DNA from: Pseudoduganella violacea
GTDB lineage: Bacteria > Pseudomonadota > Gammaproteobacteria > Burkholderiales > Burkholderiaceae_D
Direction: 5' to 3'
DNA length: 64,000 nt
Assembly: GCF_014191875.1 (NCBI RefSeq)
Contig: NZ_JACHXD010000005.1
Span: forward strand, 275,579 to 339,578
The notes under the pieces were generated by a model. That model was not told the origin of the DNA. It worked only from the letters and a program-made list of their open reading frames with translations, and searched no databases. Positions 62,193-64,000 of this stretch are shown in pieces (position 1 is the stretch's first letter; each line of letters opens with the position of its first letter). The translations under genes were made by a program, and so were the position numbers.

Positions 62193-63425
62193 ATGAACCG
62201 ACAAGAACAACTGAGCCAATGGATCGATGCCCACTTCGACGAGGAAGTAGCGCTCTTGCAGCAGGTGCTGCGCGTGCCTACCAATACGCCGCCCGGCAAC
62301 AACGCGCCGCATGCGGATGTGGTAGCGGAGCTGCTCAAAGCCTATGGCTGGCAGGCCGAGAAGCACGTCGTTCCCGAACAGCGCGTGCGCGATTACGGCA
62401 TGGAGAGCATCACCAATCTGATCGTGCGCCGTCCCTACGCCGCAGGCGGTCCGATCGTGGCGCTGAATGCCCATGGCGACGTGGTGCCGCCTGGCGATGG
62501 CTGGAGCTATCCACCTTACGGCGGCGTGATCGAGGGCGGCTATATCTACGGCCGCGCCGCCGCCGTTTCAAAATCCGATTTCGCCACTTATATCTTCGCC
62601 TTGCGCGCGCTGGAGGCGCTGGGCATTCCGCTGAAAGGCGCGGCCGAACTGCACTTCACCTATGACGAGGAATTCGGCGGCCTGCTCGGCCCCGGCTGGC
62701 TGCTGGAACAGAGGCTGACCAGGCCGGACTTCGTGATCGCCGCAGGCTTCAGCTACAACATCGTCACCGCGCATAACGCTTGCCTGCAGCTGGAGATCAC
62801 TGTGCACGGCAAATCCGGCCATGGCGCCATGCCGGAAACGGGGCATGACGCCTTGCAGGCCGCCAGCAAAATCCTGAATGCCATCTATGGCCAACTGCCG
62901 GAGCTGAAGAAGATTAAATCCAAGGTGCCGGGAATCGACTCGCCGACCATGCTGGTGGGACGCATCGACGGCGGCACCAATACCAACGTCGTGCCGGGAA
63001 AAGTGGTGATGAAGATGGACCGCCGCATGATTCCGGAAGAAGACCCGGTGGCGGTGGAAGGGCAGGTGCGCGCCCTGATCGAAGACGCGGTGCGCGGAGA
63101 ACCTGGCATCCGTATCGAGATCAAGCGCCTGCTGCTGTCGCATGCCCTGCGCCCCTTGCCGGGTTCCGAGAAGCTGGTCGCCAGCATCCAGAAGAACGCG
63201 CGAACCGTGATCGGCGAAGACATTCCCGCCAGCGGCACCCCGCTGTATGCCGACGCCCGTCTCTATGGCGAGCAAGGCATTCCGGCGGTACTATACGGAG
63301 CCGGGCCGCGCAGCGTGCCCGAATCGAATGCCAAGAAGGCGGACGAGAAGCTCCTGCTCGACGATCTGCGCAAGGCTACGAAGGTCGTTGCGCTTACCTT
63401 GCTGGACTTCCTCGCCGCTGAATAA
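62193..63425 (+). CDS. M20-family metallohydrolase
   Basis: This 410-residue M20 peptidase/deacylase has metal-site motifs LNAHGDVVPPGDGWSYPPYGG (His/Asp), FTYDEEFGG (catalytic Glu-Glu) and a dimerisation loop GKSGHGAMPETGHDA. These place it near the acetylornithine deacetylase/succinyl-diaminopimelate desuccinylase group. It starts one base after the puuD stop, so it is cotranscribed. Its role in purine breakdown (an acyl- or carbamoyl-amide?) is not evident. Confidence 0.88.
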   Translation: MNRQEQLSQWIDAHFDEEVALLQQVLRVPTNTPPGNNAPHADVVAELLKAYGWQAEKHVVPEQRVRDYGMESITNLIVRRPYAAGGPIVALNAHGDVVPPGDGWSYPPYGGVIEGGYIYGRAAAVSKSDFATYIFALRALEALGIPLKGAAELHFTYDEEFGGLLGPGWLLEQRLTRPDFVIAAGFSYNIVTAHNACLQLEITVHGKSGHGAMPETGHDALQAASKILNAIYGQLPELKKIKSKVPGIDSPTMLVGRIDGGTNTNVVPGKVVMKMDRRMIPEEDPVAVEGQVRALIEDAVRGEPGIRIEIKRLLLSHALRPLPGSEKLVASIQKNARTVIGEDIPASGTPLYADARLYGEQGIPAVLYGAGPRSVPESNAKKADEKLLLDDLRKATKVVALTLLDFLAAE

Positions 63426-63443
63426 ACACGGAAAGGGAAGCAG

Positions 63444-63896
63444 ATGTTTGAGCGTAAATTGATGGCCGGCTGGGGCGATATGGATTTCAACAGCCATATG
63501 GCGAATACGGCGTTTTTGAACAAGGTGGGCGACACGCGCATGCTGTTCCTGACCGAGCAAGGCTTCTCCGTGCAGGAACTCATGCGCCTGAATATCGGCC
63601 CGGTGGTGATGAAGGACGACCTGTCCTACTTCAAGGAAGTGCTGCTGCTGGAGGAAATTACCGTCACCCTGGCGCTGGCCGGCATGTCCACCGACGGCAG
63701 CCGCTGGCACCTGCGCAGCGACATCCTGCGCCCCGACGGCAAGCTGGCGGCCCGCGTCAACAGCGCCGGCGGATGGCTCGACCTCAGCGCCCGCAAGCTG
63801 ATCGCGCCACCTGCCAACCTGCTGGCCGCCTGGCACTCGCTGCAGCAGACCGAGGATTTCCAGGAGCTGCCCAGCAGCATCCGCGCCGCCAATTAA
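63444..63896 (+). CDS. 4HBT/hotdog-fold acyl-CoA thioesterase
   Basis: This 150-residue hotdog protein has WGDMDFNSHMANTAFL (about 10-25), the D-x-D/N-x-x-x-H active site of the FadM/YbgC group, and a strand ITVTLALAGMSTDGSRWHL. It likely hydrolyses an acyl-CoA. It follows the M20 gene by 18 bases in the same direction. A link to purine metabolism is not clear. Confidence 0.85.
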   Translation: MFERKLMAGWGDMDFNSHMANTAFLNKVGDTRMLFLTEQGFSVQELMRLNIGPVVMKDDLSYFKEVLLLEEITVTLALAGMSTDGSRWHLRSDILRPDGKLAARVNSAGGWLDLSARKLIAPPANLLAAWHSLQQTEDFQELPSSIRAAN

Positions 63897-63904
63897 CAGT
63901 TGAG

Positions 63905-64000
63905 CCCGTGTCCGATTGGGGTCTTATATCGTGATAACCCTGTAAATTTACGTTTGCGAGCATGCCAGCCTGATGGGTCTGTGGGATAGCATCCCGAGGG
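63905..64000 (+). ncRNA. Structured leader-like segment at the right edge (riboswitch candidate)
   Basis: GGGG-TC-TTAT (63918-63927) pairs with ATAACCC (63934-63940). GTAAATTTAC (63942-63951) is a palindrome, and GGGAT/ATCCC (63983-63987 with 63991-63995) forms a 5-bp hairpin. No coding frame is apparent. The dense, ordered pairing at the head of the next gene, after urate genes, suggests a cis-regulatory RNA. The purine-responsive NMT1 (xanthine) class would be the first to test, chosen from context only. Confidence 0.3.

Overview
The window looks like chromosomal DNA of a GC-rich betaproteobacterium of the Oxalobacteraceae (Massilia / Duganella / Telluria group). This is inferred from base composition, several large TonB-dependent receptors, a PEP-CTERM protein with choice-of-anchor A architecture, and the PuuD-type urate oxidase; no rRNA marker is present. 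I see no phage, insertion sequence, CRISPR array, tRNA or rRNA.

The unifying theme is acquisition and complete breakdown of nucleic acids. (1) 1-8.1 kb: a Pho-box-like triple repeat (343-375) precedes an Oar-like TonB-dependent receptor. It is followed by a tight operon for a lipoprotein 5'-nucleotidase, a secreted two-HKD phospholipase-D-family protein (possibly a nuclease) and an S1/P1 nuclease. (2) 8.1-15.0 kb is a mixed stretch: a JAMM-like protein with a small secreted partner, a DeoR regulator with a solute-binding protein, an OmpR-type regulator lacking its phosphoacceptor Asp, a Fur-box-preceded siderophore-type receptor and a FitAB/VapBC-like toxin-antitoxin pair. (3) 15.0-34.5 kb is nucleoside uptake and salvage: a BMP-family nucleoside ABC transporter, a divergent TonB receptor, the pseudouridine pair psuK-psuG with a LysR regulator, and then a long operon of purine nucleoside phosphorylase, deoB, deoC, an ALDH16-like double aldehyde dehydrogenase, deoA, cdd and a large unassigned deaminase.

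(4) 34.5-39.2 kb is miscellaneous: two VOC proteins, a LytS/LytTR two-component system with a small membrane protein, an orphan Imm1-like immunity protein and the PEP-CTERM protein. (5) 39.2-52.4 kb is the reductive pyrimidine pathway, complete to acetyl-CoA: a RutR-like TetR regulator and a MocR-type regulator divergent from beta-alanine transaminase, alanine dehydrogenase and malonate-semialdehyde dehydrogenase, followed by preT, preA, an NCS1 permease, dihydropyrimidinase and beta-ureidopropionase. (6) 52.4-58.1 kb holds an alcohol dehydrogenase, a VapBC pair, a LysR/TSUP exporter pair, a beta-propeller-like secreted protein and relics of a calcium-binding repeat protein. (7) 58.1-64 kb is purine catabolism: an OHCU decarboxylase-allantoate amidohydrolase fusion, a LysR regulator, urate hydroxylase puuD with a cytochrome c tail, an M20 hydrolase, a thioesterase, and a structured leader-like segment at the right edge.

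Read together, a cell could cleave extracellular DNA/RNA, strip phosphate, import nucleosides across both membranes, split them to bases and sugars, oxidise deoxyribose-derived acetaldehyde, and degrade pyrimidines and part of the purine ring. The pathway assignments rest on family recognition. The integrated-island reading, operator assignments and several substrate guesses are inference.
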